Part shown: positions 55,085 through 64,000 of the stretch, piece by piece
How the letters are laid out: each line of letters starts with the position of its first letter
Numbering within the stretch: the first letter of the stretch is position 1
Assembly: GCA_002409745.1 (NCBI GenBank)
Contig: DHOU01000013.1
Span: forward strand, 1-64,000
Length of the DNA stretch: 64,000 bases
DNA from: Bacteroidales bacterium UBA5382
GTDB taxonomy: Bacteria > Bacteroidota > Bacteroidia > Bacteroidales > Dysgonomonadaceae
Direction: 5' to 3'
Notes under the pieces: generated by a model
Told to the model about the DNA's origin: nothing
Databases searched by the model: none
The model's input: the letters and a program-made list of their open reading frames with translations, nothing else
Translations under genes and position numbers: made by a program

Positions 55085-57673
55085 TTAATTCTTGAAAAAC
55101 AGCGTATCGTCGATGGCATCGATGGTGATGCCTTTGGAATTATCGACCGTCCCGGCAAGAATATCTTTCGAAAGCTGATTCAACACCTTGCGCTGAATAA
55201 CCCGTTTCACGGGACGCGCCCCGAACTCGGGATTATATCCCGCATGAGCGATGCTGGCAACGGCTTCGTCGGTATACAAGAGTTCGATTCCGTTCTCATG
55301 CAACATCTTTTTCACGCCATTCAACTGCAAACGTACGATTTGAGCAATTTCTTCCTGCCTCAACGGCGCAAACATAATGATGTCGTCGATACGGTTCAAG
55401 AACTCCGGACGAATGGTCTGCTTAAGCATTTCCATTACCTGCGCTTTCGTATTCTCGATGACTTCCTCCCGGTTGTTGTCGGTTATTTTCTCGAAATTAT
55501 CCCGGATAAGGTTCGACCCCATGTTGGACGTCATAATGATGATGGTGTTCTTAAAATTGACCACCCGCCCCTTGTTGTCCGTCAACCGGCCGTCGTCGAG
55601 CACCTGCAAGAGAATATTGAACACGTCGGGATGCGCTTTTTCGATTTCGTCGAACAGCACCACCGAATAAGGTTTCCGCCGGATGGCTTCGGTGAGTTGC
55701 CCGCCTTCATCGTATCCCACATATCCCGGAGGCGCCCCGATGAGCCGTGTGGCGCTGAACTTCTCCTGATACTCGCTCATGTCGATACGCGTCATCATAT
55801 TTTCATCGTCGAACAGATAATCGGCCAACGCTTTGGCCAGTTCGGTCTTCCCGACTCCGGTCGTACCCAGGAAAATAAACGAACCGATAGGACGCTTCGG
55901 ATCGCTTAATCCGGCGCGATTCCGCCGAACGGCATCGGCTACGGCGGCAATGGCTTCATCCTGTCCGATGACCCGCTGATGCAATTCGTCTTCGAGATGC
56001 AAGAGCTTTTCGCGTTCGCTTTGCAGCATTTTGTTTACCGGTATGCCCGTCCATCGCGATACGACATCGGCAATGTCGGCGGCATCGACCTCTTCTTTAA
56101 TCATCGCGCGGCCTCCTTGCTGGTCATGAAGCTGTTGCTGCAATTTTTCGATCTCGGTCTCTTTCTCTTTAATCCGTCCGTAGCGCAATTCGGCCACTTT
56201 ACCGTAATCGCCTTCGCGTTCGGCTTTATCGGCTTCGAACTTCGCATGCTCGATATCGACTTTGTTTTGCTGAATTTTATTGATCAATCCTTTTTCAGCC
56301 TGCCATTTCGACTTCAACGCATTTTCCTCTTCCCGCAGATTTTCGATCTGACGGGTCAACACCTCTTCCTTTACCGTATCCTTTTCACGACGGATGGCTT
56401 CGCGCTCAATTTCGAGTTGCTTGGTCTTACGCATAATCTCATCGAGTTCTTCGGGAACCGAATCGACTTCCATACGCAGTTTGGCCGCCGCTTCGTCCAT
56501 CAGGTCGATGGCCTTGTCGGGAAGGAAACGGTCGGTAATATACCGATGCGACAACTGCACGGCGGCAATAATCGCCTCATCCATAATCCGGACCTTATGA
56601 TGCGTTTCGTATTTTTCTTTCAATCCCCGAAGAATCGAAATCGAGTCGGCCTCGCTGGGTTCGTTCACCATCACCGTTTGGAAACGCCGTTCCAGCGCCT
56701 TGTCTTTCTCGAAATACTTTTGATACTCATCGAGGGTGGTCGCACCGATAGCCCTCAATTCCCCGCGCGCCAGGGCCGGCTTCAGAATATTAGCCGCGTC
56801 CATGGCCCCTTCGCTCTTTCCGGCTCCGACCAGCGTATGGATCTCGTCGATAAACAAGATGATCTCGCCTTCGGACTTCACCACTTCGTTCACGACCGAC
56901 TTCAGGCGCTCTTCGAACTCGCCTTTATATTTGGCTCCCGCGATGAGGGCGCCCATGTCGAGCGAAAATATTTGTTTACTCTTCAGGTTTTCAGGCACGT
57001 CGCCTCGGATGATACGATGCGCCAATCCCTCGGCAATGGCCGTTTTACCCGTTCCCGGCTCGCCGATAAGAATAGGATTGTTCTTGGTGCGGCGGCTCAA
57101 TATCTGTAATACACGGCGTATTTCCTCGTCACGCCCGATCACCGGGTCGAGCTTGCCCTCACGCGCTTTTTCCGTAAGATTGATCGCGTATTTACTCAAC
57201 GACTGATAGGTATCTTCGGCCGACTGGCTGGTTACTTTTTCACCTTTGCGAAGTTCTTTCACCGCCAGTTCGAGTTCCTTTTGCGTCACACCGGCATCTT
57301 TGAGAATCTGCGATGCGGGACTGTTTTCGCTCATCAATGCCATCAACAGATGCTCAAGCGATACGAACTGGTCGCCCATCTTAGACGATAAATCGGAAGC
57401 CTTCGTAAAAACGGCATTCGTTTCGCGGCTCAGCATCGGCTCTCCGCCCGACACTTTCGGCAGGGAAGCGATTTCCTGCTCCAAGCGGCTGTCAATCTGA
57501 GAGGGATTCACGCCAAGCTTACGAAATAAAAAGCCCGTCACATTCTCTCCCGACAACATCACCCCTTTCAGTACATGTACCGGTTCGATAAGTTGTTGCC
57601 CGCTGCCCTGCGCCAACTCGATGGCTTTTTGCACGGCCTCTTGGGCTTTGATTGTAAAATTATTAAAATTCAT
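55085..57673 (-). CDS. clpB: Disaggregase ClpB
   Basis: ClpB threads aggregated proteins with DnaK help. The 862-residue hexamer subunit has an N-domain (about 1-145), AAA-1 with Walker A GEPGTGKT (about 205-212) and [10 protein letters not shown], the coiled-coil M-domain (about 405-525), and AAA-2 with [16 protein letters not shown] (about 605) and [10 protein letters not shown]. Length is normal. Upstream on the minus strand a -7 box TATCTTTG (57885-57878) could start a 200-base leader. Confidence 0.97.
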   Translation of the reverse strand: MNFNNFTIKAQEAVQKAIELAQGSGQQLIEPVHVLKGVMLSGENVTGFLFRKLGVNPSQIDSRLEQEIASLPKVSGGEPMLSRETNAVFTKASDLSSKMGDQFVSLEHLLMALMSENSPASQILKDAGVTQKELELAVKELRKGEKVTSQSAEDTYQSLSKYAINLTEKAREGKLDPVIGRDEEIRRVLQILSRRTKNNPILIGEPGTGKTAIAEGLAHRIIRGDVPENLKSKQIFSLDMGALIAGAKYKGEFEERLKSVVNEVVKSEGEIILFIDEIHTLVGAGKSEGAMDAANILKPALARGELRAIGATTLDEYQKYFEKDKALERRFQTVMVNEPSEADSISILRGLKEKYETHHKVRIMDEAIIAAVQLSHRYITDRFLPDKAIDLMDEAAAKLRMEVDSVPEELDEIMRKTKQLEIEREAIRREKDTVKEEVLTRQIENLREEENALKSKWQAEKGLINKIQQNKVDIEHAKFEADKAEREGDYGKVAELRYGRIKEKETEIEKLQQQLHDQQGGRAMIKEEVDAADIADVVSRWTGIPVNKMLQSEREKLLHLEDELHQRVIGQDEAIAAVADAVRRNRAGLSDPKRPIGSFIFLGTTGVGKTELAKALADYLFDDENMMTRIDMSEYQEKFSATRLIGAPPGYVGYDEGGQLTEAIRRKPYSVVLFDEIEKAHPDVFNILLQVLDDGRLTDNKGRVVNFKNTIIIMTSNMGSNLIRDNFEKITDNNREEVIENTKAQVMEMLKQTIRPEFLNRIDDIIMFAPLRQEEIAQIVRLQLNGVKKMLHENGIELLYTDEAVASIAHAGYNPEFGARPVKRVIQRKVLNQLSKDILAGTVDNSKGITIDAIDDTLFFKN

Positions 57674-57877
57674 ATAGATAGTTTTTTTCGATTATACTTT
57701 TTATTCATTATATAAGACCGATCAAAATTCTTGCCACGACATAAAAGATGACTTTTTGACAGGGTATCTTTGTATCTATCCGGGAATTATAGTCGTTCCT
57801 ATTCCTAAGGCCGGATGTTATTGATTGACACTTTTCATCTCATCCGTTTACAAATAGTCATTCTTAACGGCAAGAGA

Positions 57878-57885
57878 CAAAGATA
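57878..57885 (-). promoter_or_regulatory. Possible -7 box for clpB
   Basis: CAAAGATA on the plus strand gives a minus-strand TATCTTTG, about 205 bases before the clpB start. The nearest CAAA is 26 bp away, outside the normal -33 spacing. Confidence 0.4.
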
Positions 57886-57930
57886 AACGATCCTTTTGAC
57901 TTACGTCTTAACAAATTGTTCTTGATTTTT

Positions 57931-57962
57931 TTTGTTAGTGGGAAAAATAATCCATACATTTG
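57931..57962 (+). promoter_or_regulatory. Full Bacteroidota promoter for the nuclease locus
   Basis: TTTG (57931-57934), a 20-bp spacer and TACATTTG (57955-57962) match the consensus perfectly. The start codon of the nuclease lipoprotein is 85 bases downstream, and the two following genes may share this transcript. Confidence 0.8.
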
Positions 57963-58047
57963 CAAGGACAAAGAATAAAGATGTAACATCTTATTTTCAA
58001 CCATATTGATAAACAGAATGAAAAATTGTTATTCAAATAAATTAAAA

Positions 58048-59673
58048 ATGAAAAAACTGTATTTACCGTTATTTTCACTCATCCTTCTTCCTTTAGCTTC
58101 TTGCGATCAAGAACAACCGGTATTACAAAAACAAGAAAAAACGCCCCTTTATTTCGGAAGCGTCCTGATACAAACGGAAGCGGATATTACCCCACGCGCT
58201 ACCGGTGCGCAATGGGAAGCGGATGACGCCATCGGAATCTTTGCCGTCAACCACCAAATGCCTCTGGAAGAAGGGAACATCTTCGACGGAAGCGAGAATG
58301 TGGCTTTTACCACTCAAGGGGACGGCTTTTTCTATCCGAAAGGAAAAAACATCTATTATCCCGAAGGGGATGCTTCGATCGATCTGATCGCTTATTATCC
58401 GTACAACGAATCGATAACCGGATATGCCTATTCCATCGACCTTACCAAACAAACGGAGTTTTTCTACAGTAACAACTTACAAGATATCAGCAAGGCAAAA
58501 GGAGGCGCCCGGACGCTGGAGTTCCGGCGCCCGCTGACAAAAATCGTCTTGAACATTACGCCAAAAAAAGAAGGCTCTACGTTGGATGGACTCACGGTAA
58601 CAGCTCGAGGCGCTCTCGTGCGGGGTTCGTTCTCGTTGGCCGGCGGAACGCTCAAAGCCGACGAAACGTCAACGGGCGACATTGAATTGGCCGTGTCGGG
58701 AAGTTCCACGCAAAAGCAGGCATCGGGGATGTTTTTCCCCACCGGACAACCGGAAGCATTGACCGTCGACTTCACCCTTCAAGGGAAGACCTTTACCTGG
58801 CGTCCGAAGGAAATTCTGCAAGGCGGTAAAGCATATCGTTATACCATCGAGCTGGATGGTCTCGAATCGACCGCCGCCCTCTCGACATCCTACATGGAGA
58901 TACCGGCTTACACGTCGGGCGGAACGGCGCCCCACTCCGCTTCGGCCCTGCACATGGTCGGCGACAAAGACTGGTTGAATCCAAGCTATACGGTCAATAA
59001 TACGAGCATCCGCAATTACAGTATCTTGTACGATACCGAAAATCGCGTGCCGTATTGGGTGGCATATCCAATGCATTCGATGTATTTAGGGGATGCCGGC
59101 AGGACAGAAGAATGGGATTACGACCCTATCATTTCACCCAAAAGTGTGCAACCCACCTTATATAATGGTTGGTCTAGCATGACGTATAATAGAGGACATC
59201 TATTGGCCAGTGCGGATAGAAACGCAACGAGAGTCCTAAATGAAACAACTTTTTATTTTACTAATATGGCTCCGCAAGACAAAGATATGAACAGCGGGCC
59301 GTGGGCCGTGCTCGAAAATAAAGTTCGTGAGTGGTGTAAACAATCTGCTTATGATACGCTCTATGTGGTGACCGGCTGTATTCTTCCCGAGTCTTCCCAG
59401 CAATACACGTATGTCAATGACAATAATCAAAAAGGATCCGTTGTACCAAAATACCTGTACAAGGCATTGTTGCGTAAGCAAAAAAACGGCGGCGCCTATA
59501 CTTCGATCGCTTTCCGGATGGAAAACGCCGATACAAAATCGCCCTATTACAGCAATATCGTATCGGTCGAAACGTTGGAACAGGAAACGGGCTTTACGTT
59601 TTTCCCCAACTTGCCCGCCGATGTGGCGAAAGAAGTTAAAAAGAACGCATCCCAATCACCGCACTGGAATTAG
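58048..59673 (+). CDS. Fimbrillin-like/DNA-RNA endonuclease fusion lipoprotein
   Basis: From the ATG at 58048 this is a 541-residue lipoprotein (lipobox LASC, Cys19). An ATG at 58018 would add ten residues before the signal. Residues about 30-285 resemble the fimbrillin-like domain of Bacteroidales surface proteins (ARATGAQWEADDAIGIFA-like start). Residues about 295-540 form a DNA/RNA non-specific endonuclease domain with YNRGHLLASADR holding the catalytic His, TNMAPQDKDMNSGPWAVLE with the metal-binding Asn and Glu, and VVTGCI. The usual DRGH motif here begins with Asn. I infer a surface-anchored nuclease. The next gene has a similar fimbrillin-like start. Confidence 0.85.
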   Translation: MKKLYLPLFSLILLPLASCDQEQPVLQKQEKTPLYFGSVLIQTEADITPRATGAQWEADDAIGIFAVNHQMPLEEGNIFDGSENVAFTTQGDGFFYPKGKNIYYPEGDASIDLIAYYPYNESITGYAYSIDLTKQTEFFYSNNLQDISKAKGGARTLEFRRPLTKIVLNITPKKEGSTLDGLTVTARGALVRGSFSLAGGTLKADETSTGDIELAVSGSSTQKQASGMFFPTGQPEALTVDFTLQGKTFTWRPKEILQGGKAYRYTIELDGLESTAALSTSYMEIPAYTSGGTAPHSASALHMVGDKDWLNPSYTVNNTSIRNYSILYDTENRVPYWVAYPMHSMYLGDAGRTEEWDYDPIISPKSVQPTLYNGWSSMTYNRGHLLASADRNATRVLNETTFYFTNMAPQDKDMNSGPWAVLENKVREWCKQSAYDTLYVVTGCILPESSQQYTYVNDNNQKGSVVPKYLYKALLRKQKNGGAYTSIAFRMENADTKSPYYSNIVSVETLEQETGFTFFPNLPADVAKEVKKNASQSPHWN

Positions 59674-59756
59674 CGGAAAATGAGTTGTAAAACCATTATC
59701 ATAATATATACTCTAGTCAATTCGTTCAATTATCCATCATTAAAATATTCAGCCTT

Positions 59757-62132
59757 ATGAAAAGTAATAAAATTTTTTCTCTTCTGCTTCTCGGGGCCGT
59801 CGCTTTCGGTTCCTGTAATAGTGAAGACGAACCTCTGACAAACCCGCTTAGCGGCGAAAATCAGGTGAAATTCCAAGCTTCTATCGGAGCAAGTGTAACC
59901 ACACGGGCCGCCGGAACGACTTGGAATGCGGGCGACGCTATCGGCGTGTATGCGCTGAATGCCGGACAGAAATTGCCGGACGGCGTATACGATAGCAAAT
60001 CGAATATCAAGTATACGACTCCCACCGAAGCCGAACAAGGAGTCTTTACCGCCGCAACGGAAGGCATTACGTTCCCCGAAACAGGCAACTTGGACTTTAT
60101 CGCGTATTATCCCTATCGGGAATCGCTCGCAAACAATGTGTATGCCATCGACGTAGCCGACCAATCCAAACCGGCGGCCATCGACCTGTTGTTTTCCAAT
60201 AACGCCGTCAACCAATCGGAACCGGCGGTCGCTCTTCAATTCAAGCATCAACTGGCCATGCTGGTACTGAATGTTTCGGCAGGCGACGGTGTAACGTCAC
60301 TGGACGGCTTAACGGTTTCGATCGAAGGATTGAAAACCGACGGTACCTTTAACTTAGCCGACGGAAGTATTACCACAGGCACAACGGTCAAAACGATCAC
60401 CCCTGTTGTAGCCGCTTCCGGAAAAACAGCTACCGTAGCGGCCATCCTCGTGCCGGGACAAGACCTGAAGGATGCGAAGATATCGTTTAAAGTAGGAGGC
60501 CAAACTTACGAATGGACACCCGATGCACAAGCCGTCGAAACCGGTAAAAAGTACACATACCCGTCCATCCAGCTTTCTACAACCGGCGTTACGGTAGTAC
60601 AGCCTTCTGCAACCATTGTTGATTGGGAAGATGTGGAAGTAGGCGGTATCGTTACACTGAAACCGAATGAAGGAGAGCAAGGCTCCTGGACTGTTGCCGA
60701 ATTACGTTCGAAATTTACCGGAACGGAGTACACAATTACCGAAGAGGTGAAAGTAAAAGCCGTCGTGATCCAAAATAAAGAAGGCGGAAATTCCACTTCA
60801 CTGAAAAATATCGTCATACAGGATGAAACAGCCGGTATCGCGGTGCGTTTTGTAGAGAACAACGAAACGCTTACATTCGGAGATGAAGTCGAAATCAGCC
60901 TCAAAGATCAAAAGTTGTCTGCCTATAACGGATTGTTGCAAATCAACAATCTTCCGAATGCAAATGTGACAAAAATAGGAACGAAAACCGTAACGGCGAA
61001 AGAAGTAACGGCGGCCGATTTCCTTGCCGGTAAATACGAATCGCAATATGTAGCCGTCCCGAATGTACAGGTTGTTGCAGCCGATTTGGAAAAAACATTC
61101 GCCACGGACAAACATGGTTCAATCAACATGGAATTTGAAAACGGCGGGCAATTCATTCTCTTTACCTCGAGTTACGCGGTATTCAAAAATCAAAAGGTTC
61201 CCCAGGGAAGCGGAACGCTAAAAGGAATCGCCAGCATCAATCAACCGAAAGATGGTGAAGCGGTTTATCAGATTCTGCCGACGGTTGCAGCCGACGTGGA
61301 AGGATTGACTCAATCCCGTTTCGGAAGCAGTACAAGCACGTTGGAAGTTTCTCCTGCAACGATTCAATTGGAAGCGAGCGCAGCAGATGCGCAAAGTATT
61401 ACTCTTACGGCTTCCGGAGCTTGGACAACGACCACGGAGGGTAGCGGCTTTACCGTTAGCCCGGAAAGCGGAACCGGCAACGCAACGGTTACGGTAACCG
61501 CAACAGCGGCCTCCGGCGCTTCGGGTAAAATAATCTTCGCCCTCACAGGAACCGCTCTGACGAAAGAAGTGACGATCTCACAAAAAGGCGATTCGCCCAC
61601 GCCGACATCGAATAATCTTTTCCCCGGATCGGATTTTGAAGACTGGACTGCATTTACAGGCGGATTAAAGCCTAATTTGGGATTGAAGGATTATGCAGTT
61701 CAAGTTGATGGAGGGCGTAACAATTCCAAAGCACTTACCATAAAAGGGACTCCGGGAGCTAACGATTATGTATTTACCGCCACAGTTCCTGAGGGATTTT
61801 CAGCGGAAGGAAAAACTAAAGTCGTATTTTATATCAAAGGAACGGGAGGAAAATCATTATCGTTGAATTTATATTCTGATGAAATAAGCGGAAAGTATCA
61901 AGCTTATATTCCTTTCAATTTGGGAGATTGTGTAACTGATAAAGAATTAAGTAAGAGTTCTTCTAACCAATATGGAGGAGCAATTAACACAGAGAATGAC
62001 TGGGTCAAAATTACTTTAAATATACCAGAGGATTTTAATATAGCCGTCAAAGGAGGAAATGATCTTTTTGGTTTCAAAGTAGGCAAAGATGCTGCTTACG
62101 ACCTTTTGGTCGATGACATCACGCTTGAATAA
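59757..62132 (+). CDS. Fimbrillin-like, DUF5689 and BACON multidomain lipoprotein
   Basis: This 791-residue lipoprotein (lipobox FGSC, Cys20, followed by NSEDE, fitting the acidic surface-export signal) has four regions. A fimbrillin-like domain spans about 35-285 and matches the one in the nuclease before it (AAGTTWNAGDAIGVYALN). A DUF5689 OB-like domain spans about 300-520, a BACON-type Ig domain about 525-615, and a C-terminal sandwich about 620-790 (NLFPGSDFEDWTAF). No catalytic motif is seen. Domain composition and place between a nuclease and a TonB receptor suggest a surface binding protein that hands ligand to the receptor. It lies 83 bp after the nuclease gene. Confidence 0.82.
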   Translation: MKSNKIFSLLLLGAVAFGSCNSEDEPLTNPLSGENQVKFQASIGASVTTRAAGTTWNAGDAIGVYALNAGQKLPDGVYDSKSNIKYTTPTEAEQGVFTAATEGITFPETGNLDFIAYYPYRESLANNVYAIDVADQSKPAAIDLLFSNNAVNQSEPAVALQFKHQLAMLVLNVSAGDGVTSLDGLTVSIEGLKTDGTFNLADGSITTGTTVKTITPVVAASGKTATVAAILVPGQDLKDAKISFKVGGQTYEWTPDAQAVETGKKYTYPSIQLSTTGVTVVQPSATIVDWEDVEVGGIVTLKPNEGEQGSWTVAELRSKFTGTEYTITEEVKVKAVVIQNKEGGNSTSLKNIVIQDETAGIAVRFVENNETLTFGDEVEISLKDQKLSAYNGLLQINNLPNANVTKIGTKTVTAKEVTAADFLAGKYESQYVAVPNVQVVAADLEKTFATDKHGSINMEFENGGQFILFTSSYAVFKNQKVPQGSGTLKGIASINQPKDGEAVYQILPTVAADVEGLTQSRFGSSTSTLEVSPATIQLEASAADAQSITLTASGAWTTTTEGSGFTVSPESGTGNATVTVTATAASGASGKIIFALTGTALTKEVTISQKGDSPTPTSNNLFPGSDFEDWTAFTGGLKPNLGLKDYAVQVDGGRNNSKALTIKGTPGANDYVFTATVPEGFSAEGKTKVVFYIKGTGGKSLSLNLYSDEISGKYQAYIPFNLGDCVTDKELSKSSSNQYGGAINTENDWVKITLNIPEDFNIAVKGGNDLFGFKVGKDAAYDLLVDDITLE

Positions 62133-62155
62133 AGCGCTCACACGAATCAATCATT

Positions 62156-62187
62156 CAATAGAGGTCAAGAACACTTGGCCTCTATTG
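62156..62187 (+). other. Hairpin between the surface lipoprotein and the TonB receptor gene
   Basis: CAATAGAGG-T-CAAG pairs with CTTG-G-CCTCTATTG around a 4-base loop, a 14-bp stem with one mismatch. No T-run follows, so it is more likely a processing or attenuation site than a full terminator. Confidence 0.6.
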
Positions 62188-62227
62188 TTCGCAAAAAATA
62201 ATATTCATTCTAATAAGAAAAAAACGT

Positions 62228-64000
62228 ATGAAACAAAAATTATGGCTTTGGTTGTTCTGCTTATGCGCATTGCCCGCCTTTGCGCAAACGCCGGCCGGAG
62301 TAAGCGGAAAAGTAATCGATGAACTCACGGGCGATCCCATAGCGGGGGTGATGGTCGTGCTGCGGGAAAACAATCAAACGGCGTATACCGGCGAAGACGG
62401 CGCCTTCGTGTTTCATCCTGTCACCCACGGCAAAGATGTCCTGTCTCTTAACGCTGCCGATATTCAATCGAAAGAAATACCGGTCGACATTCCCCGCGAA
62501 TCATCCTTAGATCTCGGCATCATCCAAGTGACCCGCCGTCCGATGCCCGTACAACAACTCGCGGGCGTGATCGATGAAGCGCAACGCGCCACGGAAGACG
62601 ATGACACAGGCCTCTCGCAGGACGTCAGCGCCATGGTCATCTTCTCGAACGACGTCTTCCTGCAAAACGCGGGATACCAATTCTCGCAATTCCGCTTCCG
62701 CTCCCGGGGCTACGAAAACCGCTTCGAAGACCGTTATATCAACGGTGTTAACTTTAACGACCAGATACGCGGCGTCTTCAACTATTCATCCATCGGGGCG
62801 CTCAACGACATGACCCGCAACGGCGATGCCGTGAACTATTTCGCTCCTTCATCCTTTACGTTCGGCTCTATCGGCGGATCGGAAAACATCAATATGCGTG
62901 CGGGCAACTACACCCGAGGAGGAAAAGTCACGCTCTCCCTCACCAACCGCAACTATTATGCCCGGGCAATGGGCAGCTATTCCACCGGCATGCAGGACAA
63001 TGGCTGGGCGTTTACCGCTTCGGTGGGCGGCCGTTATTCGCACGAAGGGCACATCGAAGGGGTGTTCTATCGCAACATCTCGTATTTCGTCGGTCTCGAA
63101 AAAGAAATCGCCGGCGGAAAGCACCGCATTTCGTTCGTCACGTTCGGATCCCCTGTCGAAAGAGGGCAGCAGGGATCGTCTTATCAGGAAGTGTATGATT
63201 TAGTCGATAATAATCTCTACAACCCCAACTGGGGCTATCAAAACGGGAAGAAACGAAACGCCCGAGTGGTGAAATCGTTCGACCCCACCGCCATCCTTTC
63301 GCACGTATGGGAATTGGGTGAAAACACCACACTCACCAGCGGCGTGGCGGCGCATTACAGCCGCTACGGCGGATCGGCTCTCAACTGGTACAACGGCCCC
63401 GACCCGCGTCCCGATTATTACCGCTACTTGCCTTCGTATAATCGCGACAATCAAAAGGCTTTCGATTATTACACGTATCTGTGGAAAACGTCTTCCGACG
63501 AAAGTATCGCCCAGCTCGACTGGGACAAGATGTGGGAGGCGAATCACCTGAATAACCTCCAAGGGGACGGCTCCGCCATTTACATGGTGGAAGAACGCCG
63601 GAAAGATTTGTTCGAAACGGCACTCAACTCCACGCTCAATACCCAATTAAGCCCGGAGGTGAAACTGACGGCCGGCATCGGCTTAAAACACTCGCTTTCG
63701 AAACAGTTCAAAACGGTGGACGACCTGCTCGGCGCCCAATATGTACTCGACATCGACAAGTTTGCCGAACGGGATTTTGCCGGCGACCGGGAATTGATAC
63801 AAAACGACTTGGAACGTCCCGACCGCAAAGTGTATACGGACGATGTGTTCGGCTATGATTTCCGCTTCCGTGTGAATTCGGCCGATATTTGGTGGCAACA
63901 AGAACATACGTATCGGAATATCGATCTGTATTACGGCGCCAAACTCAAATATACCCAGTTCCAACGCGAAGGAAAAATGCGTAACGGACGTTATCCCGCC
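62228..64000 (+). CDS. TonB-dependent receptor, runs past the window end
   Basis: The start at 62228 gives MKQKLWLWLFCLCALPAFAQ, a clear signal peptide; the frame stays open for 591 codons to base 64000. A carboxypeptidase-regulatory-like domain (about 22-100, VSGKVIDELTGDPIAGVMV) precedes a plug (about 110-215, with RGYENRFEDRYINGV and FGSIGGSENINMRAG) and the start of the barrel. It likely imports what the lipoproteins before it capture, such as nucleotides or oligonucleotides. The C-terminal barrel is missing only because of the window edge. Confidence 0.9.
   Translation, partial: MKQKLWLWLFCLCALPAFAQTPAGVSGKVIDELTGDPIAGVMVVLRENNQTAYTGEDGAFVFHPVTHGKDVLSLNAADIQSKEIPVDIPRESSLDLGIIQVTRRPMPVQQLAGVIDEAQRATEDDDTGLSQDVSAMVIFSNDVFLQNAGYQFSQFRFRSRGYENRFEDRYINGVNFNDQIRGVFNYSSIGALNDMTRNGDAVNYFAPSSFTFGSIGGSENINMRAGNYTRGGKVTLSLTNRNYYARAMGSYSTGMQDNGWAFTASVGGRYSHEGHIEGVFYRNISYFVGLEKEIAGGKHRISFVTFGSPVERGQQGSSYQEVYDLVDNNLYNPNWGYQNGKKRNARVVKSFDPTAILSHVWELGENTTLTSGVAAHYSRYGGSALNWYNGPDPRPDYYRYLPSYNRDNQKAFDYYTYLWKTSSDESIAQLDWDKMWEANHLNNLQGDGSAIYMVEERRKDLFETALNSTLNTQLSPEVKLTAGIGLKHSLSKQFKTVDDLLGAQYVLDIDKFAERDFAGDRELIQNDLERPDRKVYTDDVFGYDFRFRVNSADIWWQQEHTYRNIDLYYGAKLKYTQFQREGKMRNGRYPA

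Noticed and set aside
55979..57109. A 376-codon open frame opposite clpB
   Set aside because: It is antisense to the conserved ClpB coding sequence and reads as a low-complexity mirror of it; no family features.

Overview
The window looks like chromosomal DNA of a Bacteroidota, most likely a member of the Bacteroidales. The signs are TAnnTTTG promoter -7 boxes, almost no Shine-Dalgarno sites, many lipoproteins, TonB-dependent receptors with a carboxypeptidase-regulatory domain, fimbrillin-like and BACON domains, a rhamnose utilisation cluster, and the tig-clpP-clpX-recQ gene order. I cannot name a genus. No rRNA, tRNA, transposase, prophage or canonical CRISPR array was seen.

Layout. (1) 63-5996: copper/silver export and sequestration: a CusC-type outer-membrane channel with a Met-rich insertion, a CusB adaptor with metal-binding modules at both ends, a CPH-motif P1B ATPase, and a small HMA lipoprotein nearly identical to the adaptor's C-terminal module. 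(2) 6159-29441: a 23-kb, all-plus-strand glycan cluster. It has rhaB-rhaA-rhaT and an AraC regulator, then two GH78-like and one GH106-like rhamnosidases, two paralogous GH99/GH71-like lipoproteins plus a relic of a third, a sialate O-acetylesterase, a DUF1080 protein, an NAGPA-type phosphodiester glycosidase, a WbsX-type protein and a GH20 hexosaminidase. No SusC/SusD pair is present. The content suggests degradation of a rhamnose- and HexNAc-containing, possibly acetylated and phosphodiester-linked polysaccharide. (3) 29529-35788, minus strand: two TonB-dependent receptors, one resembling the PQQ receptor PqqU/YncD, next to a PQQ-dependent dehydrogenase.

(4) 35789-37251: an orphan cas6 followed by an unusual array of about 19 degenerate units with a strict 21-bp period. 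(5) 37367-41838, minus strand: der, era, a YoeB-type toxin-antitoxin pair whose toxin frame is broken at an A AAA AAG heptamer, a DUF3109 protein and a CPBP protease. (6) 42064-52967: trigger factor with a His-rich tail, clpP, clpX, recQ, dxs, trkA and trkH. (7) 53545-57673: an uncharacterised protein, a RelE-type toxin-antitoxin pair under a 37-bp palindrome, and clpB. (8) 58048-64000: a fimbrillin-like/nuclease lipoprotein, a fimbrillin-DUF5689-BACON lipoprotein and a TonB-dependent receptor that runs off the window. This looks like a surface nucleic-acid capture system.

The strongest leads are the 21-bp periodic array beside orphan cas6, the PqqU-like receptor beside a PQQ enzyme, the slippery heptamer in the toxin gene, the nuclease-TonB locus, and the SusCD-less rhamnose cluster. 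Short 7-10-bp microsatellites recur in several intergenic gaps.
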